Part shown: positions 1 to 11,330 of the stretch, one piece after another
Layout: each line of letters begins with the position of its first letter
How positions within the stretch are numbered: position 1 is the first letter of the stretch
NCBI RefSeq assembly: GCF_900101265.1
Contig: NZ_FMZS01000005.1
Span: forward strand, 1 to 64,000
Direction: 5' to 3'
Source: Massilia sp. PDC64
GTDB lineage: Bacteria > Pseudomonadota > Gammaproteobacteria > Burkholderiales > Burkholderiaceae_D
DNA: 64,000 nucleotides
Notes under the pieces: model-generated
Told to the model about the DNA's origin: nothing
Databases searched by the model: none
What the model saw: the letters and a program-made list of their open reading frames with translations, nothing else
Made by a program: the position numbers and the translations under genes

Positions 1-1199
1 TTGATGACGCGGACCGGACCGGCGCCGATCTTCTGGCCGATCGCGCGGCCCGACGTCAGCACGGTGCCCGTGCCCTTCAGCTTGAAGCGCTGCTGGGAAT
101 CGATCGCCTTCTGCTGCGACTTCACGGTTTCCGGACGCGCCTGCAGGATGTACAGCTTGCCGTCGCGGCCATCCTTGCCCCACTCGATGTCCATCGGGCG
201 CTGATAGTGCTTCTCGATGATGACGGCATATTTCGCCAGCTCGACGACTTCCTCGTCCGTCAGCGAATAACGGTTACGCTGCTCGATGGGCACGTCGACG
301 GTCTGCACGGAGCGGCCGGCCTTGGCTTCTTTCGTGAATTCCATCTTGATCAGCTTCGAGCCGATGTTCTTGCGGATGACGGGCTTCTTGCCCTGTTCCA
401 GCATCGGCTTGTGCACGTAGAACTCGTCCGGGTTGACGGCGCCCTGCACGACGGTCTCGCCCAGGCCGTAGCTCGACGTGACGAACACGACGTCCTTGAA
501 GCCCGATTCCGTGTCGATCGTGAACATGACGCCGGCGGCGCCCGTGTCGGAACGGACCATGCGCTGCACGCCGGCCGACAGCGCGACTTCGGCGTGGGTG
601 AAGCCCTTATGCACGCGGTAGGAAATGGCGCGGTCGTTGTACAGCGACGCGAACACGTGCTTCATCGCTTCCAGCACGTTGTCGATGCCGACCACGTTCA
701 GGAACGTCTCCTGCTGGCCCGCGAACGACGCGTCCGGCAGGTCTTCCGCCGTGGCGGACGAACGGACGGCGAACGACACTTCCGTGTCCGAATCGGCCAC
801 GAGGCGGTCGTAGAAGGCTTCGATTTCCGCCTGCAGGCGCGGCTGGAACGGCGTGTCGATGATCCACTGACGGATCTCGGCGCCGCTGGCGGCCAGGGTG
901 CGGACGTCGTCCACGTCCAGGCCTTCCAGGCGCTTGGCGATGCGCTCGCCGAGGGAGGCGCCGCCGTCGATGGCATGGTTCAGGAAGTCGCGGAAGGCTT
1001 GCGCCGTAGTGGCGAAGCCGCCCGGCACGCGCACGCCGGCCTCGGCCAGCTGGCTGATCATCTCGCCGAGCGACGCGTTCTTGCCGCCAACCGACTCGAC
1101 GTCGGTCATGCGCAGGGTTTCGAACGAGGCAACATACACGCTCTCGCCGGCCGCCACGGGATCGGGCGCCTTCAGTACTGCATTCGACAGGTAAGTCAC
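1..1199 (-). CDS. ppsA: Phosphoenolpyruvate synthase, N-terminal part (cut by window start)
   Basis: The product would convert pyruvate, ATP and water to phosphoenolpyruvate, AMP and phosphate, the first step of gluconeogenesis from C2/C3 intermediates. About 399 residues are visible, roughly half of the family's usual ~800; the catalytic His and PEP-binding domains lie outside the window. Visible family features are the [10 protein letters not shown] segment near residue 40, [22 protein letters not shown] around residue 125 and DIEWGKDG near the window edge. The chosen start is a GTG at 1197-1199 with AAGGGG about 6 bases upstream. It begins only 12 bases after the ETF-QO stop, so cotranscription with the leucine operon is possible. 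Family assignment is firm. Confidence 0.95.
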   Translation of the reverse strand, partial: MTYLSNAVLKAPDPVAAGESVYVASFETLRMTDVESVGGKNASLGEMISQLAEAGVRVPGGFATTAQAFRDFLNHAIDGGASLGERIAKRLEGLDVDDVRTLAASGAEIRQWIIDTPFQPRLQAEIEAFYDRLVADSDTEVSFAVRSSATAEDLPDASFAGQQETFLNVVGIDNVLEAMKHVFASLYNDRAISYRVHKGFTHAEVALSAGVQRMVRSDTGAAGVMFTIDTESGFKDVVFVTSSYGLGETVVQGAVNPDEFYVHKPMLEQGKKPVIRKNIGSKLIKMEFTKEAKAGRSVQTVDVPIEQRNRYSLTDEEVVELAKYAVIIEKHYQRPMDIEWGKDGRDGKLYILQARPETVKSQQKAIDSQQRFKLKGTGTVLTSGRAIGQKIGAGPVRVI

Positions 1200-1211
1200 G
1201 ATACAACCCCT

Positions 1212-2888
1212 TCACATGTTGGGATAATTCGGCCCGCCGCCGCCTTCCGGCGTCGTCCACACGATGTTCTGCAGGGGATCCTTGATGTCGCAGGTCTTGC
1301 AGTGCAGGCAGTTCTGGGCATTGATCTGGAGCCGCGGCGCGTCAGCGTCCGATCGCACGAACTCGTAGACGCCCGCCGGGCAGTAACGCTGTTCCGGGCC
1401 ATCGTATTTGGCGAGATTCACCTGGATGGGCAGGGTGTCCGAGCGCAGCTTCAGGTGGACAGGCTGGTCTTCGCCATGGTTGGTATTCGAGATGAACACC
1501 GAGGACAGGCGATCGAAGCTGAGCTTATTGTCCGGCTTGGGATAGGCGATGGGCGCGAAATCGGACGCGGGGCGCAGCCGTTCGTGATCCGCATGCCGGT
1601 GGCGCAGCGTCCAGGGCGCCTTGCCGCGGAAGACGATCTGGTCGATGGCTACCATCAGCGTACCCGTACGTAAGCCCAACGCCATGCTGGGCTTGAAGTT
1701 CCGCCCCTTGTGCAGCTCTTCGTACAGCCACGAATGGCGGAATGCGTGGGGCAGGGCGGCCAGCTCGTCGCCGGCCCTGCCGCCGGCGAGTGCGTCGAAT
1801 GCCGCCTCGGCCGCCAGCATGCCCGTCTTCATGGCGGCGTGGCTGCCCTTGATGCGCGCGGCATTCAGGAAGCCGGCGTCGCAGCCGATCAGCGCGCCGC
1901 CCGGGAAGACGAATTTCGGCAGCGACTGCAACCCGCCGGCCGCAAGCGCCCGCGCGCCATAGGAGATACGCCTGCCGCCCTCGAAGAATTTGCGGATCTC
2001 CGGATGGGTCTTGTACCGCTGGAATTCCTCGTACGGCGACAGATGGGGGTTCTCGTAACCCAGGCCGATCACGTACCCGACTGCGACCTGGTTGTGCTCC
2101 AGATGGTAGAGGAACGAGCCGCCATAGGTATCCGCATCCAGCGGCCAGCCCGCGCTGTGAATGACGAGGCCGGGCTGGTGCTTGGCCGGATCGATCTCCC
2201 ACAATTCCTTGATGCCCAGCGCGTAGGTTTGCGGGTCCCGGCCCTTGTCCAGTTCGAACCTGGCGATCAACTGCTTGCCGAGGTGGCCGCGGGCGCCTTC
2301 CGCAAAAAACGTGTATTTGGCGTGCAGTTCGATGCCGGGCTGGAACGCATCGGTCGGATTGCCGTGGCGGTCGACACCCATGTTTGCCGTGGCCACGCCA
2401 CGCACCGACCCGTCGTCGTGATACAGGACTTCGGCGGCTGGAAAGCCGGGAAAGATTTCCACACCGAGCGCTTCGGCTTGTTGTCCCAGCCAGCGGACCA
2501 CATTGCCGAGCGAGATGACATAGTTACCGTGGTTCTGGAAGCAGCCGGGCAAGGCCCAGGCGGGCGTCCGGTAGGCGTTTCGTTCGGTGAGGAACAGGAA
2601 CCGGTCTTCGGTCACCGGGGTGTTCAGCGGCGCACCCAGCTCCTTCCAGTTCGGAAACAGTTCGTTCATCGCGATCGGGTCCATAACCGCGCCCGACAGG
2701 ATGTGCGCGCCGATTTCGGATCCCTTTTCCAGCACGCAGACCGAGACATCGGTTCCCTTGCCGGCGGCGAGCTGCTTGAGCCGGATCGCGGCGGACAACC
2801 CGGCAGGGCCGCCGCCGACGATGACCACATCGTATTCCATCGTCTCGCGCTGCCCGTACTGTTCGGGGGAATTGCTTGTGTCTACCAT
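1212..2888 (-). CDS. Electron transfer flavoprotein-ubiquinone oxidoreductase
   Basis: This membrane-associated flavo-iron-sulfur enzyme takes electrons from reduced ETF (loaded by acyl-CoA dehydrogenases) and reduces ubiquinone. The 558-residue product has an N-terminal FAD Rossmann motif (VVIVGGGPAGLSAA, about residues 21-34) and a C-terminal 4Fe-4S segment with NCLHCKTCDIKDP, both typical of ETF-QO, and is full length for the family. It starts 6 bases after the liuE stop and continues into ppsA after 12 bases. Here it most likely serves isovaleryl-CoA dehydrogenase (liuA) and probably also the many acyl-CoA dehydrogenases of the neighbouring island. Confidence 0.95.
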   Translation of the reverse strand: MVDTSNSPEQYGQRETMEYDVVIVGGGPAGLSAAIRLKQLAAGKGTDVSVCVLEKGSEIGAHILSGAVMDPIAMNELFPNWKELGAPLNTPVTEDRFLFLTERNAYRTPAWALPGCFQNHGNYVISLGNVVRWLGQQAEALGVEIFPGFPAAEVLYHDDGSVRGVATANMGVDRHGNPTDAFQPGIELHAKYTFFAEGARGHLGKQLIARFELDKGRDPQTYALGIKELWEIDPAKHQPGLVIHSAGWPLDADTYGGSFLYHLEHNQVAVGYVIGLGYENPHLSPYEEFQRYKTHPEIRKFFEGGRRISYGARALAAGGLQSLPKFVFPGGALIGCDAGFLNAARIKGSHAAMKTGMLAAEAAFDALAGGRAGDELAALPHAFRHSWLYEELHKGRNFKPSMALGLRTGTLMVAIDQIVFRGKAPWTLRHRHADHERLRPASDFAPIAYPKPDNKLSFDRLSSVFISNTNHGEDQPVHLKLRSDTLPIQVNLAKYDGPEQRYCPAGVYEFVRSDADAPRLQINAQNCLHCKTCDIKDPLQNIVWTTPEGGGGPNYPNM

Positions 2889-2894
2889 GATGAT

Positions 2895-3817
2895 CTATAC
2901 GTGTTGATTCGATGAATGGCGTTTCGCCGCGATCGCATTGCCGGCCCGGCTCGACCCCGTGCGCCCCAGCTGCCTGGAGATGAACTGTCCCGCCTCGACC
3001 ACCTTCTCGAGGTCCACCCCGGTGTGGATGCCAAGTCCGTCGAGCATGTACAGGACGTCCTCGGTCGCCACATTCCCGGTCGCTCCTTTCGCATAGGGGC
3101 AACCGCCCAGGCCCGCGACGGAGGAATGGAAGATCGACACGCCGAGCTGCAGGGCGGCGTAGATGTTGACCAGCGCCTGGCCGTAGGTATCGTGAAAATG
3201 GCCGGACAGCCGGGCGAGCGGAAAGTCTTTCGCGACCGTCTCGTACACGGCATCGACCTGCGCGGGCGTACCGGTGCCGATCGTGTCCGCGATATCGATC
3301 TCGTCGCAGCCGAGGTCGCGCAGCCTGCGGACGACGTCGGCGACATCCTCCGGCGCCACATTGCCCTGGTAGGGACAGCCGAACGAGCAGCTGATGCTGC
3401 CGCGCAGCCGGATCGAGTGCGCCTGCGCGGCCCGGGCGACCTCGCGGAACCGCTCGATGGACGCGGCGATCGAACAATTGATATTGCGTTCAGAGAAAGC
3501 TTCGGACGCGGAACCGAAGATCACGACCTCGTCCGCCCGGGCGGCCAGTGCCGCCTCGAAGCCTTTCATGTTCGGTGTGAGCGCCGAGTAGACGACCCCG
3601 GGACGGCGCGGGATCTTGTCCATGACCTCGCCCGACGTCGCCATCTGGGGCACCCATTTGGGCGAGACGAACGAGGCGGCTTCGACGTGGGCCAGGCCGG
3701 CGTCGACGAGGCGCTCGACCAGTTCGATCTTGGCCTCGGCCGGGACCGTTTCCTTTTCGTTCTGCAGTCCATCGCGCGGGCCCACTTCGACCAGTTTCAC
3801 ATGCGTTGGGAGACCCA

Positions 3818-3821
<4 letters not shown>
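2895..3821 (-). CDS. liuE: Hydroxymethylglutaryl-CoA lyase
   Basis: The product cleaves 3-hydroxy-3-methylglutaryl-CoA to acetoacetate and acetyl-CoA, the last step of leucine/isovalerate breakdown. The 308-residue TIM-barrel protein has the N-terminal VEVGPRDGLQNE signature and the active-site cysteine loop SVAGLGGCPYAKGATGNVATEDV near residue 235. The start at 3821 makes an ATGA overlap with the liuD stop; an open frame continues upstream to 4250 but only inside liuD. It is the fifth gene in a liuABCDE order identical to that known from Pseudomonas. Confidence 0.95.
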
Positions 3822-5836
<2,015 letters not shown>

Positions 5837-5852
5837 GTCGTTCTCCTTGGAT

Positions 5853-6638
5853 TTAAGGCAGCCAGGCCGGCTTGCGTTTGTCGAGGAAGGCGGTCACGCC
5901 GTCGCGGCCTTCGCCGGAGGCGCGGATCAGTGCGATGCGGTCCGCGGTGTCTTCCAGCAGTGCTTCCGTGACGGGTTCCCCCGCGATCTCGCGCACGAGC
6001 CGTTTCGCTTCGCGCACCGCGTTCGGGCTGTTGTTGGCCAGCGCCTGCGCGATGCCCGCGACGGTTGTGTCGAGGTCCGCGGCCGCCACGATCTCGTGCA
6101 CGAAGCCGATGCGGTGGGCTTCCTTCGCATCGAAGCGTTCGGCGGTGAGGAAGTACCGGCGCGCGGCTTGTTCTCCCATCGCCTTGATCACGTACGGCGA
6201 GATCGTCGCCGGGATCAGCCCGAGCTTGACTTCGGACAGGCAGAAGTTCGCCGTATCGACGGTCACGACGACATCGCACGCGGCCACGAGGCCCATGCCG
6301 CCGGCGTAGCAGTCGCCCTGCACCTTCGCCACGATGGGCTTCGGGCAAACATAAATCGTGCGCAGCATGTCGGCGAGGCGCATGGCGTCGGCGCGGTTTT
6401 CGCTGTCCGAATAACCGGCCATCTTCTTCATCCAGTTCAGGTCCGCGCCGGCGCAGAACGCGGGGCCGTTCGCGGCGAGCACGATGGCGCGCACGAGTTC
6501 ATTGCGTCCCAGTTCGTCGAAGGCGAGGGCCAGCTCCGCGATGCTTTGTTCGTTGAACGCGTTGCGCAGGTCGGGGCGGTTCAGCGCGACGTGGCCGATG
6601 CGGTCGGTAATGGTGACGGTGAGGGTCTGGTAGTCCAT
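5853..6638 (-). CDS. liuC: Methylglutaconyl-CoA hydratase (enoyl-CoA hydratase family)
   Basis: The product hydrates 3-methylglutaconyl-CoA to HMG-CoA. The 261-residue crotonase-fold protein shows the oxyanion-hole segments NGPAFCAGADLNWM and GDCYAGGMGLVAACD, and SEVKLGLIPATISPYV, which is typical of methylglutaconyl-CoA hydratases. The open frame runs on upstream to 7172 inside liuB, but the ATG at 6636-6638 has a GAGGAGACGAG leader and lies 11 bases after the liuB stop, so it is the better start. The specific function rests on family resemblance together with its place between liuB and liuD. Confidence 0.93.
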   Translation of the reverse strand: MDYQTLTVTITDRIGHVALNRPDLRNAFNEQSIAELALAFDELGRNELVRAIVLAANGPAFCAGADLNWMKKMAGYSDSENRADAMRLADMLRTIYVCPKPIVAKVQGDCYAGGMGLVAACDVVVTVDTANFCLSEVKLGLIPATISPYVIKAMGEQAARRYFLTAERFDAKEAHRIGFVHEIVAAADLDTTVAGIAQALANNSPNAVREAKRLVREIAGEPVTEALLEDTADRIALIRASGEGRDGVTAFLDKRKPAWLP

Positions 6639-6649
6639 GTCTCGTCTCC

Positions 6650-8257
6650 TCACATGCGGAACACGCCGAACTTCGTGTCCTCGATCGGCGCGTTCAGCGC
6701 CGCCGAGAGGGCCAGGCCCAGCACCATGCGCGTGTCGGCCGGATCGATCACGCCATCGTCCCACAGGCGCGCGGTGGCGTAATACGGGTGGCCCTGGTGT
6801 TCGTACTGTTCCTTGATCGGCTGCTTGAACGCGGATTCCTCGTCCGCACTCCACTGGCCGCTGCGCGACTCGATGCCGTCGCGCTTGACGGTCGCCAACA
6901 CCGACGCCGCCTGGTCGCCGCCCATCACGGAGATGCGCGCATTGGGCCACATCCACAGGAAGCGCGGCGAGAACGCGCGGCCGCACATGCCGTAGTTGCC
7001 GGCGCCGAACGAGCCGCCGATGATCACGGTGAACTTGGGGACCGATGCCGTCGCGACCGCGGTGACCATCTTCGCGCCGTTGCGGGCGATGCCTTCGTTC
7101 TCGTACTTGCGGCCGACCATGAAGCCGGTGATGTTCTGCAGGAAGACCAGCGGGATCTTGCGCTGGCAGCACAGCTCGATGAAGTGCGTGCCCTTCAGCG
7201 CGGATTCCGAGAACAGGATGCCGTTGTTGGCGATGATCCCGACCTTCATGCCGAAGATGTGGGCGAAGCCGCAGACGAGCGTCGTGCCGTATCTCGCCTT
7301 GAATTCGTCGAATTCGCTGCCGTCGACGATGCGTGCGATGACTTCGCGGACGTCGAACGGTTTGCGGGTGTCGACGGGGATGATCCCGTACAGTTCTTCC
7401 GGGGCGTACTTCGGTTCCGCGGCTTCGCGCAACGCGCCCTGTTGGGGCTTGGTGCGGTTCAGGTTCGAGACGATGGTTCGCGCGAGCGCCAGCGCGTGCG
7501 TGTCGTTCTGCGCCAGGTGGTCGGCGACGCCGGACAAGCGCGTGTGGACATCGCCGCCGCCCAGGTCCTCGGCCGTGACGACTTCGCCCGTCGCCGCTTT
7601 GACCAACGGCGGGCCGCCCAGGAAGATCGTGCCCTGTTCCTTGACGATGATGGATTCGTCGCTCATCGCCGGCACGTACGCGCCGCCCGCCGTGCAGGAG
7701 CCCATCACGACGGCGATCTGCGGGATGCCTTTTGACGACAGGGTCGCCTGGTTATAGAAGATACGGCCGAAGTGGTCGCGGTCGGGGAACACGTCGTCCT
7801 GGTTCGGCAGGTTGGCGCCGCCCGAGTCGACGAGGTAGATGCAGGGCAGGTTGTTCTGCTCGGCGATCTCCTGCGCGCGCAGGTGTTTTTTCACCGTCAT
7901 CGGGTAATACGTGCCGCCCTTGACGGTGGCGTCGTTACAGACGATCACGCATTCCTGGCCCGCGACGCGGCCGATGCCCGTGATGATGCCGGCGGCGGGC
8001 GCCGCGTCGTCGTACATGGCGTAGGCGGCCATCTGGGAGAATTCGAGGAATGGCGTGCCCGGATCGAGGAGCATCTGCACGCGCTCGCGCGGCAACAGCT
8101 TGCCGCGTGCGACGTGCTTGGCACACGCGGCTTGGCCGCCCCCCTTGGCGATCTGCGCCACCTTGGCGCGCAAGTCGTCGACGAGGGTTTGCATGGCGGC
8201 GGCATTGGCTTTGAACTCGTCGCTGCGCGGGTTGAGTTTGGAGTTGAGTTGGGTCAT
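6650..8257 (-). CDS. liuB: Methylcrotonoyl-CoA carboxylase, carboxyltransferase beta subunit
   Basis: This subunit transfers the carboxyl group from biotin on LiuD to 3-methylcrotonyl-CoA. The 535-residue product has the acyl-CoA carboxyltransferase fold throughout: [18 protein letters not shown] near residue 140, [16 protein letters not shown] near 187 and [20 protein letters not shown] near 410. Length matches the family. It sits 12 bases after liuA and ends 11 bases before liuC in a continuous minus-strand operon. Confidence 0.95.
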   Translation of the reverse strand: MTQLNSKLNPRSDEFKANAAAMQTLVDDLRAKVAQIAKGGGQAACAKHVARGKLLPRERVQMLLDPGTPFLEFSQMAAYAMYDDAAPAAGIITGIGRVAGQECVIVCNDATVKGGTYYPMTVKKHLRAQEIAEQNNLPCIYLVDSGGANLPNQDDVFPDRDHFGRIFYNQATLSSKGIPQIAVVMGSCTAGGAYVPAMSDESIIVKEQGTIFLGGPPLVKAATGEVVTAEDLGGGDVHTRLSGVADHLAQNDTHALALARTIVSNLNRTKPQQGALREAAEPKYAPEELYGIIPVDTRKPFDVREVIARIVDGSEFDEFKARYGTTLVCGFAHIFGMKVGIIANNGILFSESALKGTHFIELCCQRKIPLVFLQNITGFMVGRKYENEGIARNGAKMVTAVATASVPKFTVIIGGSFGAGNYGMCGRAFSPRFLWMWPNARISVMGGDQAASVLATVKRDGIESRSGQWSADEESAFKQPIKEQYEHQGHPYYATARLWDDGVIDPADTRMVLGLALSAALNAPIEDTKFGVFRM

Positions 8258-8269
8258 GGCGGGGCCTCG

Positions 8270-9463
8270 TCAAGCGGTCTCGCCGAACAGCTCGCGCCCG
8301 ATCAGCATGCGGCGGATTTCGCTCGTACCGGCGCCGATCTCGTACAGCTTGGCGTCGCGCCACAGACGGCCCACCGGATATTCGTTGATGTAGCCATTGC
8401 CGCCCAGCGTCTGGATCGCCTCGCCAGCCATCCACGTCGCCTTTTCCGCGCTGTACAGGATGGCGCCGGCCGCATCCTTGCGCAGGGCACGGACCTGTTC
8501 CGGGTTCGAGGCGCGGTCGCAAGCCTGGCCGACCGCGTACACATAAGCGCGGCATGCCATCATCGTCGAATACATATCCGCGATCTTGCCCTGCATCAGT
8601 TGGAACTCACCAATTGCCTGACCAAACTGCTTGCGCTCATGAATATACGGCACGACGACGTCCATGCAGGCCGACATGATGCCCAGCGGGCCGCCGGAGA
8701 GCACGGTGCGCTCGAAATCCAGGCCCGACATCAGCACGTTCACGCCCTTGCCCACGCCGCCCAGCACGTTTTCCACCGGAACTTCGCAATCCTGAAACAC
8801 CAGCTCGCCCGTGTGCGAACCGCGCATGCCCAGCTTGTCCAGCTTCTGTGCAATGGAGAAACCCTTGAAACCCTTCTCGATGAGGAAGGCGGTCATGCCG
8901 CGCGGGCCGGCCTCGATGTCGGTCTTGGCGTAGACGACGAGCGTGTCGGCGTCCGGACCGTTCGTGATCCACATCTTGGTACCGTTCAGCACGTAGCGGT
9001 CGCCCTTCAGGTCGGCGCGCAGCTTCATGCTGACGACGTCGGAGCCGGCGTTCGGTTCGGACATGGCCAGTGCGCCGACGTGCTCGCCCGAGATCAGTTT
9101 CGGCAGGTATTTGCGCTTCTGCTCTTCGTTGCCGTTGCGCTTGATCTGGTTGACGCACAGGTTCGAGTGGGCGCCGTACGACAGGCCGACGGAGGCCGAG
9201 GCGCGCGAAATTTCTTCCATGGCGACGATGTGGGCCAGGTACCCCATGTTGGCACCGCCGTATTCCTCGCCGACGGTGATGCCGAGCAGGCCCAGTTCGC
9301 CCATCTTTTTCCACAGGTCCATCGGGAACTGGTCGGTGCGGTCGATGTCAAACGCGCGGGGGGCGATTTCGCTCGCGGCGAACTGTTGTACGGCTTCGCG
9401 CAGGGCGGCGATGTCTTCGCCATGGTCGAAGGTCAGGCCCGGCAGGGCGATCAGGTTGTTCAC
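8270..9463 (-). CDS. liuA: Isovaleryl-CoA dehydrogenase
   Basis: This FAD enzyme oxidises isovaleryl-CoA to 3-methylcrotonyl-CoA and passes electrons to ETF. The 397-residue product shows the acyl-CoA dehydrogenase signatures [15 protein letters not shown] and [21 protein letters not shown]. The catalytic base is E251 in [13 protein letters not shown], the position used by isovaleryl-CoA dehydrogenases, while the C-terminal loop has G (GAGTSEIRR) where short/medium-chain enzymes carry the glutamate. It is the first liu gene, 32 bases downstream of the MarR gene on the same strand. Confidence 0.95.
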   Translation of the reverse strand: MNNLIALPGLTFDHGEDIAALREAVQQFAASEIAPRAFDIDRTDQFPMDLWKKMGELGLLGITVGEEYGGANMGYLAHIVAMEEISRASASVGLSYGAHSNLCVNQIKRNGNEEQKRKYLPKLISGEHVGALAMSEPNAGSDVVSMKLRADLKGDRYVLNGTKMWITNGPDADTLVVYAKTDIEAGPRGMTAFLIEKGFKGFSIAQKLDKLGMRGSHTGELVFQDCEVPVENVLGGVGKGVNVLMSGLDFERTVLSGGPLGIMSACMDVVVPYIHERKQFGQAIGEFQLMQGKIADMYSTMMACRAYVYAVGQACDRASNPEQVRALRKDAAGAILYSAEKATWMAGEAIQTLGGNGYINEYPVGRLWRDAKLYEIGAGTSEIRRMLIGRELFGETA

Positions 9464-9495
9464 GATGTGGTCTCCATATTGGTAGGCATGTCAAT

Positions 9496-9984
9496 TCAGT
9501 GGTCGAGGCATCTTTCCGCGGCCCGGTCACGCAGCGTTTCGAAGAGGCTGGTCACCCGTTCGACCAGCACCTGATCGACGTCCGCCAGCACGTGCGCGTG
9601 AAATGCGCGGGCTTCCGCTTGCACTTTCCCATACCGTTCGCGGCCGGCATCGGTGAGGCGCACATGCTTGATGCGACGGTCGCCCGGGCACGCCGTGCGT
9701 GTCACCAGGCCGGCTTCCGCCAGGCGGTCGATCATCACGCCCATCGACGGCGCTTCGATGCCGAGGCGGTCCGCCAGCGCGCGCTGCGACAGGACCGTGT
9801 CCGAACGGGCCAGGACCGCAATGGCCATCCAGGCCCCCGAACCCACGGCCAGGTCTTTCAGACGGTCGTCGAGCGCAACGCGCCAGGCGCGTGCGGTGGC
9901 ATGCAGGGCGATGGCGAATCGCTCCGCCAGCAGGGGATCCGGCGCTGCGTCGTCGCCAGGCGTTTGTGGTGCGCGCTTACGCAT
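9496..9984 (-). CDS. MarR-family transcriptional regulator
   Basis: A 162-residue winged-helix protein. LSQRALADRLGIEAPSMGVMIDRLAEAGLV forms the helix-turn-helix and DRRIKHVRLTDAG the wing, both typical of MarR repressors that respond to small aromatic or acyl ligands. The ATG at 9982-9984 overlaps the end of the upstream MFS gene by 8 bases; a longer open frame to 10101 lies wholly inside that gene. liuA follows after 32 bases, so it may control the liu operon, the transporter/receptor pair, or both; no operator was identified. Ligand unknown. Confidence 0.88.
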   Translation of the reverse strand: MRKRAPQTPGDDAAPDPLLAERFAIALHATARAWRVALDDRLKDLAVGSGAWMAIAVLARSDTVLSQRALADRLGIEAPSMGVMIDRLAEAGLVTRTACPGDRRIKHVRLTDAGRERYGKVQAEARAFHAHVLADVDQVLVERVTSLFETLRDRAAERCLDH

Positions 9985-11311
9985 CGCCGCGGACCCGTTC
10001 GCGCGTCGCTTCGAACGGACGCAGGCCGGTTGCGCACAGCCAGAGCGCGACGAGCGCCGTGGGCAGGACCGTGGCGCTGATTGCCCAGTGCAGCATCGCA
10101 TCGTCGTGGAAGATCCGGTCCGATACCAGCGCGACCAGCGTCGGGCCCAGTCCGATGCCGAGCAGGCCCGCGATCAACAGGTAGACCGAGATCGCCTGTC
10201 CGCGCAGATTGTTCGGGCAGACTTCCTGGATGCAGGCCGGCGCCGCCGACTGTGCGATGCTCAGGCCCAGCACCGAGCCGCCGAGCAGCACGAAGGCGGT
10301 CATGGCTTCGTTCGCCAGCGGCCACAGTGCGGCCAGCGGGGCACACACGAGCGTGCCGACCAGCGCGACCTTGAAGCGCGCGGCGGGCACCCGCCTGCGC
10401 AGCCAGCGGTCGCTGAGGTAGCCGCCGAGCAGGGTGCCGCCCAGGCCCGCCGCGGCGATGATGGCGCCGAGCACGATGCCGGCACGGCTGGCGGGCATGT
10501 GGAAGCGCCGGTCGAACAGCGCGGGGGCCCATGACAGCATGCCGTAGCCGATCATCGCGAGCAGCGCGGGATACGTCAGCAGGCGCGCGAACGTGGCGCG
10601 GTGCTGCTTCAGGAAGGCGATGAATTCGCTGACCGTGCTTTGCCGTGCGTCCGTGGCCTGTTCGCGGCGCAGCGGTTCGCGCACGGTCAGCAGGAGCAGG
10701 CCGAGCACGATGCCCGGCGCGGCCGCGGCCAGGAAACAGATGCGCCAGGCGGGCAGCGTGCCCAGCAGAGGCAGCGCCATGCCTGCCTTGGGAATCGCGC
10801 CCAGCAGCCAGCCGCCCAGCAGCATCGACGCGCCCGACCCGACGGCCAGCGACGTGTAGTAAAAGGCCAGCGCGCGTCCGCGCCGCTCGGGGGCAACGTA
10901 GTCGGCGATGATCGAGTACGCGGCGGGCGCGAGGACGGCCTCGCCGACGCCCACGCCCATGCGCGCGACGAACAGGACCGCGTACGAGCCGGCGAGCCCG
11001 GACACCGCGGTCATCACGGTCCAGAACAGCAGGCCCCAGACGATCAGGTTGCGCCGCACCGCGCGATCGACCAGCCGCCCGAGCGGCAGGCCCATCAGGG
11101 TGTAGCAGATCGAGAACGCATACCCCTGCAGGAGGCTGAACGCCGTGTCCGAGATCTGGAACTCGGCCCGGATCGGCCGCACCAGCAGGGCCGGCAGCTG
11201 GCGGTCGAGCTGGGAAAACAGGGTGACCAGGAACAGCACGCCGATCACCCAGGCGGCGTAGCCCAGGCTGGGGTAAGGGGCGGCCAGCCGTTGGCGCGGA
11301 AGGATTTGCAT
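9977..11311 (-). CDS. MFS transporter (Spinster-like, 12 TM)
   Basis: A 444-residue integral membrane protein with about 12 hydrophobic helices. The N-terminal pattern (LFSQLDRQLPALLVRPIRAEF, then AFSLLQGYAFSICYTLMGLPLGRLVDRAVRR) is that of Spinster-like major facilitator proteins common in catabolic clusters, and an MFS loop motif (GRLVDRAVRR) follows TM2. It begins 19 bases after the TonB-dependent receptor stop and overlaps the MarR gene, so the receptor and transporter probably move the same compound across outer and inner membrane. Substrate unknown. Confidence 0.88.
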   Translation of the reverse strand: MQILPRQRLAAPYPSLGYAAWVIGVLFLVTLFSQLDRQLPALLVRPIRAEFQISDTAFSLLQGYAFSICYTLMGLPLGRLVDRAVRRNLIVWGLLFWTVMTAVSGLAGSYAVLFVARMGVGVGEAVLAPAAYSIIADYVAPERRGRALAFYYTSLAVGSGASMLLGGWLLGAIPKAGMALPLLGTLPAWRICFLAAAAPGIVLGLLLLTVREPLRREQATDARQSTVSEFIAFLKQHRATFARLLTYPALLAMIGYGMLSWAPALFDRRFHMPASRAGIVLGAIIAAAGLGGTLLGGYLSDRWLRRRVPAARFKVALVGTLVCAPLAALWPLANEAMTAFVLLGGSVLGLSIAQSAAPACIQEVCPNNLRGQAISVYLLIAGLLGIGLGPTLVALVSDRIFHDDAMLHWAISATVLPTALVALWLCATGLRPFEATRERVRGDA

Positions 11312-11330
11312 GGTGGTGTCCCGGATGGCG

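Noticed and set aside
207-1673. 488-codon plus-strand open frame
   Set aside because: Antisense shadow of ppsA and ETF-QO; product is Arg/His/Val-rich without domains, as expected from high-GC complement.
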